Source: Chitinophagales bacterium (GTDB lineage: Bacteria; Bacteroidota; Bacteroidia; Chitinophagales; UBA2359). From it: DNA of 38,625 nt. Numbering within the stretch: position 1 is the first letter of the stretch; every line of letters starts with the position of its first letter. The stretch lies in NCBI GenBank assembly GCA_020629005.1, contig JAHDEE010000012.1, forward strand, positions 17,828 to 56,452, given 5' to 3'. The notes below the pieces were generated by a model. That model was not told where the DNA came from and searched no databases. It was given only the letters and a program-made list of their open reading frames with translations. Position numbers and translations under genes: made by a program. Positions 16,986 through 25,587 of the stretch are shown here, one piece after another.

Positions 16986-18860
16986 ATGAAGTTAAACCCT
17001 GAACCCGATAGCTCAAGTCAATTGACAAAGGAATTGCAATTCCTGACCCTTGATGACTATAAGAGACTACTTAACCTAAATCAGCTTTGTGTTGTCGTTG
17101 TAACCACAAGGTGCAAACTGCTTTATGCCAATGAAGCGTTCCTTCGCTTTATAGGACAAGATCAGCAGTCGGTGATAGGAAAGTCAATGTCCTGGCTGTT
17201 CGAATCCGCGGGTGAATCAGGTAGAATGTTTCTTGAACTCTTGCAGCAGTCCAATCAAGAATTCCGGCTTGATTTGCAACTCTTTCCCGGCACAGACTTA
17301 CCCAGTAGGCACTTTTCTGCAATTGTAACCCAGATTGGAGGACAGCTAAAGACGAAGGCCCTGTTGGTTAGTCTTCGGCCCGAAAGTGATTTGGTTATTG
17401 CCGAGCTGGAACTGAGAACAGTACAAAGCAGGTGTCGATCGCTCATGGAGAACTCTTTTGATGGAATCATCATGAGAGACCTTGAGGAAGGAAAGAACCT
17501 CTATTGCAATCAGAAATTCGTAGACCTGCTGCGAGTTAAAGATGCGCAAGAAATTCTTGATGCCGGTCCGCTAGACTTCAGCCCTGAATTCCAACCAGAC
17601 GGTAGAAAATCCAAAGAAGTTATCGCTGAAAATCTTCGTTTGCTTAGGGTGAAAAACAGTGCAGAATTTGAGTACACCCATACACGCAAGGACGGCGAAC
17701 CCTTGCATGTCCAGGTCATTGCATTTAAAATGCAGCCACCAAACCACTCTCAACTGATGTTCGTTCTTCGCGATATTTCTCAACAAAAGCAAATTGAGCA
17801 GGACCTCGTGGAAAAGGGCGAATTATATAAGTTGATCGCTGATAATGTCGATGACATCATATTGACCTCAGATCAAGATTTTTTGATTACCTATGTATCC
17901 CCCAGTGCCGGAAGAATTTTGGGCTACAAAGTAGAAGAATTGATTGGCCGAACAGTACAGAGCATTGGTCATCCTGAGGAATTTGCGGAGTTTGTCGAAA
18001 TTTTGGAATCTAATCCTGTCCGTTTTCGCAAGGAATTTAGATTGATTTCGGCTTCGAAGGAGGAACTTTGGTTCGAGGGAGTATTCAAGTTGTACTATGA
18101 TAGCGAAGGTTCTTTGATTCAAACTATCAACGTGCTGCGCGATATTACCGAACGAAAGCAGATGCGAAGTCAAAAGGTGGAAGTGGAGCAGGCTTATCGG
18201 GCACTAGCGAATCATGTCAATCACGGTCTTGCTACGATCGACATGCAAGGTAAGTTCATTTATGTGAATACCTTTCTCGCCAATCTCATCGGCAAAGCTA
18301 AGCAGGAGATTATTGGCACTCGTTGGAGAGATCTCACTCTATACAGCCGGCCGGAAGCAGCGCACAGTTGGCTAAACAAAGGGAATCCCACGACCAGGTA
18401 CAATCAATCCTTGCTAACCGCTGGAGGAACAATTGAAGTGGAGGTCACAATAGTTTCCCATTTTTCGCAGCAGGGAGAAATGCAGAAGTCAATTCTGTTG
18501 ATCAAACTTCTTGAAGAACAATGTAAGAACGTTAACATTAAGACCGGGAAAGCTCCTGCTGCTGCTGCAAAGCAGCTTGTGTCGACAGTAAAGTCAAAGA
18601 GCGAGATTGAGTCTCAATTTGTCTCCAAGCTCAAGCGCAAATTTCCCGAGCTAAATGAAAGAGAGGTGACGCACTGCTTGTATGTAATCAAAGGCCTTTC
18701 TGCTAAAGAAGTAGCTGAAAAGCACGAAATTGGTGTGAAATCAGTGGAAATGGCTCGCTACAGGCTAAGAAAGAAACTAAAACTAAAAAGTACCGTGCGC
18801 CTGAGCGTGTTTCTCAGAAAGTTAGAAAACATTGACTCTGTGAGCGATACTCCCGAATAA
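16986..18860 (+). CDS. Four-PAS transcriptional regulator with LuxR-type HTH
   Basis: A 624-residue cytoplasmic protein. I start it at ATG 16986 rather than the TTG at 16962, because the upstream eight residues (VDCVFCS) are out of character and a -7 box lies at 16975. Four PAS domains follow: about 20-130, 148-280 (ending MFVLRDISQQKQ), 279-400 (YVSPSAGRILGYKVEELIGR, ending VLRDITERKQ) and 402-515 (YVNTFLANLIGKAKQEIIG). There is no histidine kinase domain. The C-terminus (about 548-612) is a LuxR/GerE-type HTH: LNEREVTHCLYVIKGLSAKE, VAEKHEIGVKSVEMARYRLR. It therefore probably senses a small ligand or redox state and binds DNA directly. The targets are unknown; the neighbouring lipoprotein and Bax-inhibitor genes are candidates only by proximity. 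Confidence 0.8.
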   Translation: MKLNPEPDSSSQLTKELQFLTLDDYKRLLNLNQLCVVVVTTRCKLLYANEAFLRFIGQDQQSVIGKSMSWLFESAGESGRMFLELLQQSNQEFRLDLQLFPGTDLPSRHFSAIVTQIGGQLKTKALLVSLRPESDLVIAELELRTVQSRCRSLMENSFDGIIMRDLEEGKNLYCNQKFVDLLRVKDAQEILDAGPLDFSPEFQPDGRKSKEVIAENLRLLRVKNSAEFEYTHTRKDGEPLHVQVIAFKMQPPNHSQLMFVLRDISQQKQIEQDLVEKGELYKLIADNVDDIILTSDQDFLITYVSPSAGRILGYKVEELIGRTVQSIGHPEEFAEFVEILESNPVRFRKEFRLISASKEELWFEGVFKLYYDSEGSLIQTINVLRDITERKQMRSQKVEVEQAYRALANHVNHGLATIDMQGKFIYVNTFLANLIGKAKQEIIGTRWRDLTLYSRPEAAHSWLNKGNPTTRYNQSLLTAGGTIEVEVTIVSHFSQQGEMQKSILLIKLLEEQCKNVNIKTGKAPAAAAKQLVSTVKSKSEIESQFVSKLKRKFPELNEREVTHCLYVIKGLSAKEVAEKHEIGVKSVEMARYRLRKKLKLKSTVRLSVFLRKLENIDSVSDTPE

Positions 18861-18864
18861 TGTT

Positions 18865-18884
18865 ATCGTTTTGAACGATTTTTG
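18865..18884 (+). terminator. Weak terminator hairpin
   Basis: ATCGTT-TTG-AACGAT followed by TTTTTG, directly after the stop of the PAS regulator. The stem is only 6 bp and AT-rich, so the call is tentative. Confidence 0.35.
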
Positions 18885-18942
18885 ATAATCAAGGGTTAAA
18901 ACAATATATTGCCTACTAGTTTTTGATAGAAATCATAAAAGA

Positions 18943-19665
18943 ATGTCTCAGAATAATCCCTCGCAGTCTTATGCTGCACTTCCGGCAAGTCACGCCGGAT
19001 CGCTCGAAAGAGCAACTTTCATTAAGAAGACCTACCTACACCTGGCACTTGCAATTCTAGGTATGGTGGCCGTAGAATCAGTCCTTTTTAGCATTCCTGG
19101 TATTGTTGAGTTTGCTCAAAAAATGACACAGGGCTGGACCTGGCTGGCTGTCCTCGGCGGTTTCATGTTTGTTACCTCAATGGCAGACAATTGGGCTAGA
19201 ACATCTACAAAGAAATCCGTCCAATACGCTGCGCTTGGCGTTTATATTATTGCCCAGGCAATCATATTTGTTCCGCTATTGGTGGTCGCACAGGCTATGG
19301 CTGGTGGTAATGATCTTATTATGCAAGCCGGACTGATCACAATGGCACTGTTCACTGGTCTGAGTGCCGTGGTATTCCTTACGGGAAAGGACTTTAGTTT
19401 TCTCCGGAGTGCTTTGATGATCGGAGGAATGGTGGCACTTGGCTTGATTGTATGCAGTATCCTCTTTGGATTCTCGCTTGGCCTGGTATTCAGTGCTGCA
19501 ATGGTGGTATTGGCTGCAATGTCCATTCTCTACACAACTTCAGGAATCATGCACCACTACAACACGGAGCAGTATGTTGCTGCTTCACTTTCGTTGTTTG
19601 CCTCATTCATGATGATGATGTGGTATGTTCTTCGAATTGTGATGAGCATGGCTTCTAGTGATTAA
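18943..19665 (+). CDS. Bax inhibitor-1/YccA-family membrane protein
   Basis: A 240-residue protein with seven hydrophobic segments and a short polar N-terminus, as in bacterial YccA/BI-1 (UPF0005). Typical features are the opening RATFIKKTYLHLALAILG, the central KDFSFLRSALMIGG, and the helix ending ILYTTSGIMHHYNTEQYVAA near residues 190-209, where the family has an Asp/Ser-rich segment. Homologues are inner-membrane proteins that modulate FtsH proteolysis (YccA) or conduct Ca2+ or protons (BsYetJ). I cannot tell which applies. A TAGTTTTTG stretch 18 bp before the ATG resembles a -7 box with one extra T. It ends at a strong bidirectional terminator. Confidence 0.85.
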   Translation: MSQNNPSQSYAALPASHAGSLERATFIKKTYLHLALAILGMVAVESVLFSIPGIVEFAQKMTQGWTWLAVLGGFMFVTSMADNWARTSTKKSVQYAALGVYIIAQAIIFVPLLVVAQAMAGGNDLIMQAGLITMALFTGLSAVVFLTGKDFSFLRSALMIGGMVALGLIVCSILFGFSLGLVFSAAMVVLAAMSILYTTSGIMHHYNTEQYVAASLSLFASFMMMMWYVLRIVMSMASSD

Positions 19666-19690
19666 TCCAAGCGCTTAATTAATTACTGCA

Positions 19691-19738
19691 TAACAACAAA
19701 AAGGGCTGGTCCAAATAGACCAGCCCTTTTTGTTGTTA
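19691..19738. terminator. Bidirectional intrinsic terminator, perfect 21-bp stem
   Basis: TAACAACAAAAAGGGCTGGTC (21 bp, 19691-19711) pairs perfectly with 19718-19738 around a six-base loop CAAATA. Each arm gives a GC-rich core (GGGCTGGTC) and a T-run on one strand. It lies between the convergent Bax-inhibitor and penicillin-binding protein genes and should stop both transcripts. Confidence 0.9.
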
Positions 19739-19743
19739 TAACA

Positions 19744-22227
19744 CTACCAGAATTTCCATTTACGCTTCTTCTTTTTCTTCTTTACCGGTTTTGGTTCGGG
19801 TTTAATTGGTTGGGTCTTCTTTCCAGCTGGTTTTGTTGGCTTTATGCCTGATTGGCCGGTATTCGTTCCTTTCTTTTTGCCAAACACACCATCAAAGGCA
19901 TTAGGATTTGGCATCTGCATCAGGCTGTCTGGTCCTTCTCGCCAATACTGACACACCATGGAAGCCCTGACCTCCGCGCCTGGTTCTCTGAAGTTTCTCT
20001 GCGCTGTGTACTTGAAATTTGGATCGTCATAGAGACTGCGGAAGAATTCCCCAAAGATTGGCAGGGCCATATTTGCTCCCTGTCCCAAAGAGATACTGCG
20101 GAAACGTATAGAATTGGTTTGGCCGCCCGTCCAGGCCCCTGCGACATAGCGAGGGCTGATTCCAATAAACCATCCGTCAGTATGATTTTGAGTCGTGCCT
20201 GTTTTGCCCCCAAACTGCTGATGCAAATTGTAGCGAAATCGAAGTCTTCGTCCAGTGCCACTGTCTACCACTGCTTCCAGTAATTTGACCATGATTTCAG
20301 AGGTGGTTTGAGTCAAGACTTGCTCCTTCTTGCCCTTTTCCGCAAAATTTGCCAGCACGTTTCCGCTTCCATCCTCAATACGCAGCAAAAAAGTAGGTTC
20401 TACCTTGTAGCCCCCATTTGCGAATGGTGCATAGGACTGGACCATTTCCTGCAGCGACAGAGAGGCAGCTCCTAAAGCGATCGAGGGAACCTCTGGGATG
20501 TCGCTCTTGATTCCTAGTTTTTTTGCCAGCTTAATCACATTCTGCATTCCTGCATCAAAGAGAATCTGAACAGAAATTGTATTCACGGAGTTGGCCAAAC
20601 CACCCATGAGCGAATATTCTCCTTCATAGTCTCCATCCGAATTCTCAGGTGTCCAATTCTGAAAGTCATTATATTGTCTTAGCTCATTCTTATAGAATTG
20701 ACAAGGCCGTGTACCTCTTTCCAAGGCTGCTGCGTATACAATTGGTTTGAAAGTAGACCCCACCTGCCTTTGAGCACGTGTATGATCATAAGGGAAGTGC
20801 TCGTGATCAATGCTGCCTACCCAGGATTTGATATGCCCAGTTTCATGATCCATCACCAGAAACCCTGTGTTCAGATATCTGAGGTAATGCTTAATGGAGT
20901 CAACCGGGGTCAGATTTCTCTCGACTTCACCGTCTTCTGTATAGACAGTCATTTTTCTGGGCAGATTGAAGTCTTTTTCGATCTGCAGTGCCGTTTTACC
21001 TGATTTCATCGCATTCTTGTATCGCCGGGAATTCTTTTTTGCGTTGATCAGTATACCATAAGCATCTCCCCAGGGGTTTTGTCCCTTCCAATGTGCATTG
21101 AAGTCACTCTGGAGCTGCTTCATATGGGTAGCGACTGCCTCTTCTGCATAGGTCTGCATCTTACTATCGATACTGGTGTAGATCCTCAGGCCATCGGTAT
21201 TAACATTCGGAATTGATCCATCAGTCCTGGGGTTATCTTTGGCCCATTGCGAAATTTCATTCTTCAAATGCTGCCTGAAATGTGGAGCCAAACCATCACT
21301 CATCGAAGTTCGATTATAGGCAAGTCCCAAAGGGAAAGACTTGAGTGCAGCAGCTTTATCGGCATTCAAATACTGATTCTTTACCATCAGATCTAGCACG
21401 ACATTTCTTCTTCCCAATGCGCGTTCCGGATTTCTTCTTGGGCTGAAGTAAGTAGTTGCTTTCAACATACCGATCAATGTGGCGGCTTGTTCCGTCTTGA
21501 TTAGACTTGCGTTGGTGCTAAAAAATCGTTTACATGCCATATCCACACCATAAACTCGCTCACCAAAAGGAACCGTATTTAAGTAGAGCGTGAGTATGTC
21601 TTCCTTCGAATACAGCTTCTCCATACGACTGGCAATGATCGCCTCGCGTATCTTGTTGACTGGCATCGTTAGCAGTCCATGAGATTTTCTTGGAAAGAGA
21701 TTCTTGGTCAATTGCTGGCTGATGGTACTGCCGCCTCCAGAAGTCCCGTCCCCAAGCAAAATTGATTTGATCAGTACTCGGAAATAAGACCTGGTATCGA
21801 CACCCTTATGCTTGAAGAAGCGAGCGTCCTCCGTCGCCACAAGCGCATTGATGAGATCTTTACTGATCTTATCATACGAAACATTCGTCCTGTTTTCGCG
21901 ATAATATCGACCTAGTAGTACACCATCCGAAGAGTACACTTCGGAGGCAATGGGATTTTTAATGGCCATCAATTCCCTTTGCTGGGGGAGGTCACCAAAG
22001 TATCCGCCGCGAACCGCCAGATACAATCCCGCAAAGCTTAATATTCCAAGGAAGAAGGCCAGAACTCCCAGAACTGCGGCCCACCTCAAATATTTTTTCC
22101 AGCTCTTTTGTTTGCCTTTCTTTGAAGGTTCGGCTTCCACAGCTGCTGCAACTTCAGATTTCGTGAGGATTTTTGTTTTGACTGGCTTCTTCTTTCTTGA
22201 AAACCATCGGCTGAGCTTCTTCTTCAT
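19744..22227 (-). CDS. Class A penicillin-binding protein (PBP1A-type)
   Basis: An 827-residue bifunctional peptidoglycan synthase anchored in the inner membrane. It has a basic cytoplasmic N-terminus, one membrane helix (about 49-72), a GT51 glycosyltransferase domain with catalytic Glu133 in ATEDARFFKHKGVD and the STISQQLTKNL motif (167-177), a linker, and a transpeptidase domain with STFK (491-494), SVN (547-549) and KTGTTQ (675-680). All three penicillin-binding motifs are intact. The C-terminus is an unusual basic tail rich in Lys and Pro that ends KKKKKKRKWKFW. The stop lies six bases after the shared terminator. A perfect -7 box (TATTTTTG) is found about 70 bp upstream of its start, after the terminator of the preceding gene, so it is transcribed alone. 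Confidence 0.95.
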   Translation of the reverse strand: MKKKLSRWFSRKKKPVKTKILTKSEVAAAVEAEPSKKGKQKSWKKYLRWAAVLGVLAFFLGILSFAGLYLAVRGGYFGDLPQQRELMAIKNPIASEVYSSDGVLLGRYYRENRTNVSYDKISKDLINALVATEDARFFKHKGVDTRSYFRVLIKSILLGDGTSGGGSTISQQLTKNLFPRKSHGLLTMPVNKIREAIIASRMEKLYSKEDILTLYLNTVPFGERVYGVDMACKRFFSTNASLIKTEQAATLIGMLKATTYFSPRRNPERALGRRNVVLDLMVKNQYLNADKAAALKSFPLGLAYNRTSMSDGLAPHFRQHLKNEISQWAKDNPRTDGSIPNVNTDGLRIYTSIDSKMQTYAEEAVATHMKQLQSDFNAHWKGQNPWGDAYGILINAKKNSRRYKNAMKSGKTALQIEKDFNLPRKMTVYTEDGEVERNLTPVDSIKHYLRYLNTGFLVMDHETGHIKSWVGSIDHEHFPYDHTRAQRQVGSTFKPIVYAAALERGTRPCQFYKNELRQYNDFQNWTPENSDGDYEGEYSLMGGLANSVNTISVQILFDAGMQNVIKLAKKLGIKSDIPEVPSIALGAASLSLQEMVQSYAPFANGGYKVEPTFLLRIEDGSGNVLANFAEKGKKEQVLTQTTSEIMVKLLEAVVDSGTGRRLRFRYNLHQQFGGKTGTTQNHTDGWFIGISPRYVAGAWTGGQTNSIRFRSISLGQGANMALPIFGEFFRSLYDDPNFKYTAQRNFREPGAEVRASMVCQYWREGPDSLMQMPNPNAFDGVFGKKKGTNTGQSGIKPTKPAGKKTQPIKPEPKPVKKKKKKRKWKFW

Positions 22228-22295
22228 AGATTGGATAGGCTAAAGGGTAGTTTGAGCTTCAGGATAACGGATTTGCAACCCAAAGAATTATGTGT

Positions 22296-22303
22296 CAAAA
22301 ATA
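22296..22303 (-). promoter_or_regulatory. -7 promoter box for the PBP gene
   Basis: On the minus strand it reads TATTTTTG, an exact TAnnTTTG match 68 bp before the PBP start. The -33 element is not clear. Confidence 0.5.
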
Positions 22304-22335
22304 CGGTGAATCCCTGGCTTCTTGTCCATGCGCAC

Positions 22336-22369
22336 AAAAAAAGGGTTCGCGTTAAATACGCAAACCCTT
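22336..22369 (-). terminator. Intrinsic terminator of the YegP-like gene
   Basis: On the minus strand AAGGGTTTGCG pairs with CGCGAACCCTT (11 bp, one U-G) around loop TATTTAA, followed by a T-run. It lies 27 bp after the stop at 22397. Confidence 0.85.
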
Positions 22370-22396
22370 GAAGCTCTTTCTGTTATGTTGTGATTC

Positions 22397-23395
22397 CTAA
22401 TTCCAAAGAATCGCTTGAACTTTCGCGCCCTCAATGGCACTTTGATCCAGGTTTTGCCCCAATAAATACGATATATTTGATCCCGCGGAGGTCATCAAAG
22501 TCTGCCCTTTGTTATTTGTGTCTATACTCATGCCTTCACGAATAATGTTGACTAACTTATACGGCATGTTGATTCGGACTCCATAGGTATCCCTGATTTC
22601 CTTGTTCTTTAGAATCATGCTTCGATTTGTACAGTCAATCAGCCCAGTGTCTTTCCCATCTTTATCCTTTAGATTTAGTTTTCCGACTTCCAGAGCAGCA
22701 ATCGATCCTTTTTTCATTTGAGCATTGAAATCTTGCTTTTCCCAATCTCGTTTAAGGTCGACTTCTCCGAAGTTTGACTCCCCTAATTCGACGAAAGTCG
22801 CTTTCAGCAAGGCTTCGCGCTTGAGCGACTCTTCCGTTTGCTTGGCCTTTGCAATGGCTCCTCCACTGGCAAGCGCTGTCTGAATAGTCTTTGCAGCAAT
22901 CGGTTCTCTTGCAGTTTCCTGCGATTGCAATTCGGTCGTGGATTGTTTTTCAACAGCCGAGGCGTGCCCTTCTGAGGTGGCATTGCCAGACCTAAGCATT
23001 GCTAGCGCAATAATGCCAAGAAAAGCAAGGAAGCAAGCCGCCCCAAGTACTTTCCAAATAGAGCCATTTGATTTTGCCTCGGCATCATTCTCCGTAGTGC
23101 TTCGAAGTCTAGAAAGCACGGTATCGAGATTTTGTGATCCCGCAAAGGCGAGGCTACGTCCCAGCGAAGCACCGGACTTGTCAAGCAGTTCAAAGTAGCA
23201 CTGACCGCTTTTGGTATAGGATTGTGTTATCTTGTAATCCCCGGTGTGCTTTAGCGCAAAGGCTTTTTGAGCAGCTTCACAGTCGGCAAGACTGTCAAAG
23301 CCTACACTGGTGAATATCTGCCTGGAGCTGTCTGTATCGGTGATATGGAAATAATATCTTCCATCCTTTGGGTTCTGATAGGACTGAATTTTCAT
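22397..23395 (-). CDS. Membrane protein with two N-terminal YegP-like (DUF1508) repeats
   Basis: A 332-residue protein. Residues 1-50 and 52-100 are two copies of the YegP/DUF1508 fold: K-I-x-x-Y-x-x-x-x-G-x-Y-Y-F-x-I-x-D and K-I-x-Q-S-Y-T-K-S-G-Q-C-Y-F-E-L-L-D, each followed by G-F/A-x-S-x-x-x-x-x-x-x-x. One membrane helix (about 112-134, VLGAACFLAFLGIIALAML) follows, then an Ala/Glu/Lys-rich linker and a C-terminal domain (about 200-332) that I do not recognise, containing ATFVELGESNFGEVDL and VRINMPYKLVNIIREG. YegP-like domains are small beta-alpha folds of unknown function, usually soluble and free-standing. Fusion to a membrane helix and an outside domain is unusual. The gene is monocistronic, with its own terminator. 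Confidence 0.65.
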   Translation of the reverse strand: MKIQSYQNPKDGRYYFHITDTDSSRQIFTSVGFDSLADCEAAQKAFALKHTGDYKITQSYTKSGQCYFELLDKSGASLGRSLAFAGSQNLDTVLSRLRSTTENDAEAKSNGSIWKVLGAACFLAFLGIIALAMLRSGNATSEGHASAVEKQSTTELQSQETAREPIAAKTIQTALASGGAIAKAKQTEESLKREALLKATFVELGESNFGEVDLKRDWEKQDFNAQMKKGSIAALEVGKLNLKDKDGKDTGLIDCTNRSMILKNKEIRDTYGVRINMPYKLVNIIREGMSIDTNNKGQTLMTSAGSNISYLLGQNLDQSAIEGAKVQAILWN

Positions 23396-23684
23396 TGGTC
23401 TTGAATTTTGACATTTGTATTCAAAAAGAGTACCAGAATAGCCAGTGCCGCAGAGGAGTTTGATCAGAACAAATTGTGGACAATGTTAAGCTGATAGCCG
23501 ACAGATTCATGGGTCCGTTGAAGGACATACCTCTTTAGCTATTGCACTTAATATTGTACAGCAAGATCAACTCTGGCAAGATGTGCTACCTTTATTCATT
23601 TTTGCATTCACAAGCATTGCCAGCAATTCAGGCGACCAGCTTGGTTTTGAGGCAATTAGGTAAACATTATTAAATTAGTAGAAT

Positions 23685-24029
23685 ATGAAAAAGTCTGAAA
23701 AGACCTATTTCGATCCGGAAGACCTTAAGAAGTTTGGGAACATTACCGAGTTCCAGGAATCTATGGGCAGGAAGTTTTTCGATTGGTATGGTGAAGTTTT
23801 TGCGGAAGGAGCACTTACAGTAAGGGAAAAGGCACTAATAGCTCTTTCTGTAGCTCATGTAGTTCAATGCCCGTATTGCATTGATGCCTACTCATCGGAT
23901 TGTCTAAAACAAGGAGCAGACGAGGAACAGATGATGGAAGCTGTGCATGTCGGTGCTGCAATCAGTGCTGGTGCAAAGCTGGTCAACTCGGTTCAAATGA
24001 TGAATCACGTTAAGAAATTGAGCATGTGA
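23685..24029 (+). CDS. AhpD/CMD-like protein of the arsenosugar pair
   Basis: A 114-residue carboxymuconolactone-decarboxylase/alkylhydroperoxidase fold protein. The redox pair is Cys62-P-Y-Cys65 in VVQCPYCIDAYSSDCLKQG, with Tyr69 where AhpD has the conserved His; a third Cys73 follows. This is the form I know from the family always encoded beside the ArsS radical SAM protein (arsenosugar-biosynthesis-associated peroxidase-like). The ArsS gene follows after 95 bp on the same strand. It probably has a redox or arsenic-handling role in arsenosugar formation, but no reaction has been firmly assigned to my knowledge. The 284 bp upstream shows no clear promoter. Confidence 0.85.
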   Translation: MKKSEKTYFDPEDLKKFGNITEFQESMGRKFFDWYGEVFAEGALTVREKALIALSVAHVVQCPYCIDAYSSDCLKQGADEEQMMEAVHVGAAISAGAKLVNSVQMMNHVKKLSM

Positions 24030-24124
24030 TGATGCAGCCAGGATCGCAAATCTGCAAGTCAATCAATTGAAGCTGCAAGAGACATCGCGCCTGGCATATA
24101 GAGTCACTAAGCAATAAAATCAAT

Positions 24125-25192
24125 ATGGCAATAAAGCAAAAGGGAAAGTCGCTACAGTCGAGAGGCAAAGAACTCTCTGACACTTTTTTTCAATTGAAGG
24201 TGCTAAACAGCAAAGAACTGGTGGACGTGAAATTTCCGGCTTTTGCTGAAAAGATTGCGGATTCGCAGTATGCTCCTCTGAAACCCGAAAAGGTAGAGAT
24301 TTTCCAGATTAACGTAGGAAAAATGTGCAATCAAACCTGTAGTCACTGTCATGTGGATGCGGGGCCGGATCGCAAAGAGATCATGACAAGGGAGACAATG
24401 CAGCTTTGTCTTGACATCCTGAAGCGGAGTAATATCAAGATTGTTGATCTCACTGGTGGCGCACCTGAGATGAACCCTCATTTTAGATGGTTTGTTGAGC
24501 AATGTAGCGCTCTTGGATTGCAAATCATAGATCGCTGTAATCTTACCATTATAAGAGCCAATAAGAAATATCACGACTTGCCTGAATTTCTTGCAAAACA
24601 CAACGTTCAGGTGGTCTCGTCTCTGCCTTATTTCAGTAAATCGCGAACCGACAGTCAGCGTGGCGATGGTGTTTTTGAAGACTCCATTCAGGCTTTGCAA
24701 ATGTTGAATTCCGTCGGTTATGGCCAAGAAGGCAGTGGCCTGGAGCTTAACCTGGTATACAATCCCTCAGGTGCATTTCTTCCAGGAGACCAGAGTACCC
24801 TGGAGGCAGAATTCAAGCGACAGCTGAAGCGCAAATATGACATTGTGTTTAACAATCTTTTTGCCATCACTAACCTGCCGATCAGTCGGTTCCTGGAGTA
24901 TTTACTGGAGTCCGGTAACTATGAAGACTATATGACGGCCCTTGTGGAAGCCTATAATCCGGGAACACTGCCAGGTCTGATGTGTCGAAATACCATTTCG
25001 GTGGGTTGGGATGGATACCTTTATGACTGCGACTTTAATCAAATGCTGGATTTAAAAGTAGCGGTGCCCAAATCACAGCATCTCAGAGACTTCGATCTAG
25101 AGTTGCTGGAACATAGAAAGATCATCGTAAACCAGCACTGCTACGGCTGCACAGCAGGAGCGGGATCAAGCTGTGGAGGAGAAATCTCCTAA
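24125..25192 (+). CDS. arsS: Arsenosugar biosynthesis radical SAM protein ArsS
   Basis: A 355-residue radical SAM enzyme. The iron-sulfur motif is Cys68-N-Q-T-Cys72-S-H-Cys75 in GKMCNQTCSHCHVDAGPDR, followed by the GG-x-x-E-like segment DLTGGAPEMNP. The C-terminal Cys-rich tail has Cys339, Cys342 and Cys350 in NQHCYGCTAGAGSSCGGEIS, typical of this family, some members of which carry selenocysteine there; no in-frame TGA is used here. ArsS uses SAM to attach a 5'-deoxyadenosyl group to dimethylarsenite, giving the precursor of oxo-arsenosugars. The ArsM methyltransferase that supplies the substrate is not in this window. The preceding AhpD-like gene is its usual partner. Confidence 0.9.
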   Translation: MAIKQKGKSLQSRGKELSDTFFQLKVLNSKELVDVKFPAFAEKIADSQYAPLKPEKVEIFQINVGKMCNQTCSHCHVDAGPDRKEIMTRETMQLCLDILKRSNIKIVDLTGGAPEMNPHFRWFVEQCSALGLQIIDRCNLTIIRANKKYHDLPEFLAKHNVQVVSSLPYFSKSRTDSQRGDGVFEDSIQALQMLNSVGYGQEGSGLELNLVYNPSGAFLPGDQSTLEAEFKRQLKRKYDIVFNNLFAITNLPISRFLEYLLESGNYEDYMTALVEAYNPGTLPGLMCRNTISVGWDGYLYDCDFNQMLDLKVAVPKSQHLRDFDLELLEHRKIIVNQHCYGCTAGAGSSCGGEIS

Positions 25193-25320
25193 TCTGCGGC
25201 TGATAATGCCCTCAACTTATAAATACTAATCAATTCATCCTGAAATATTTGCCAGGGAGAGAAGGGTAAACTTTGCACTCTCTTTTCACAAGAAGAGCCA
25301 ATTTTATGGTGCCTGAGGGT

Positions 25321-25504
25321 GGAGGTGTCCCAATAGCCCCGGGCGTCGCGGAAATGCATGCCGATGATGCTGTGGCGAATGGCAGCCAGTGGGGGCTGGG
25401 AGCTTTGCGAGCAGACCACAATGGCTGACCATGAGCAAGCAGCAGCGGTATGCATTGCAGCAGAGCACGGGAAGGTCTTTTCCTGAGCGTATACGCTTCG
25501 CTCC
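25321..25504 (-). repeat. Structured dispersed repeat, copy E2
   Basis: On the minus strand it starts with a T-run then GGAGCGAAG, 83 nt after the stop of the queuosine-precursor transporter gene. Blocks in order: TTCCCGTGCTCTGCT, TTGTGGTCTGCTCGC, AGCTCCCAGCCCCCAC, CATTCGCCACAG and CGCCCGGGGCTATT. The enclosing arms ATGCATACCGCTGCTGC (25455-25439) and GCATCATCGGCATGCAT (25370-25354) pair at 14 of 17 positions. Apart from this element, the 395-bp gap between the two convergent genes shows nothing recognisable. Confidence 0.8.
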
Positions 25505-25587
25505 AAAAAAGAAAAAGAGTTTGAAGCTCAATTATCGTCGGCTTAGCAAAGCGCTTTCACCAAACCGATGCGGGCTTGGGATAGAGA

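Noticed and set aside
25138-25192. Selenocysteine in the ArsS tail
   Set aside because: The C-terminal motif reads SSCGG with ordinary codons and ends at TAA; there is no in-frame TGA.
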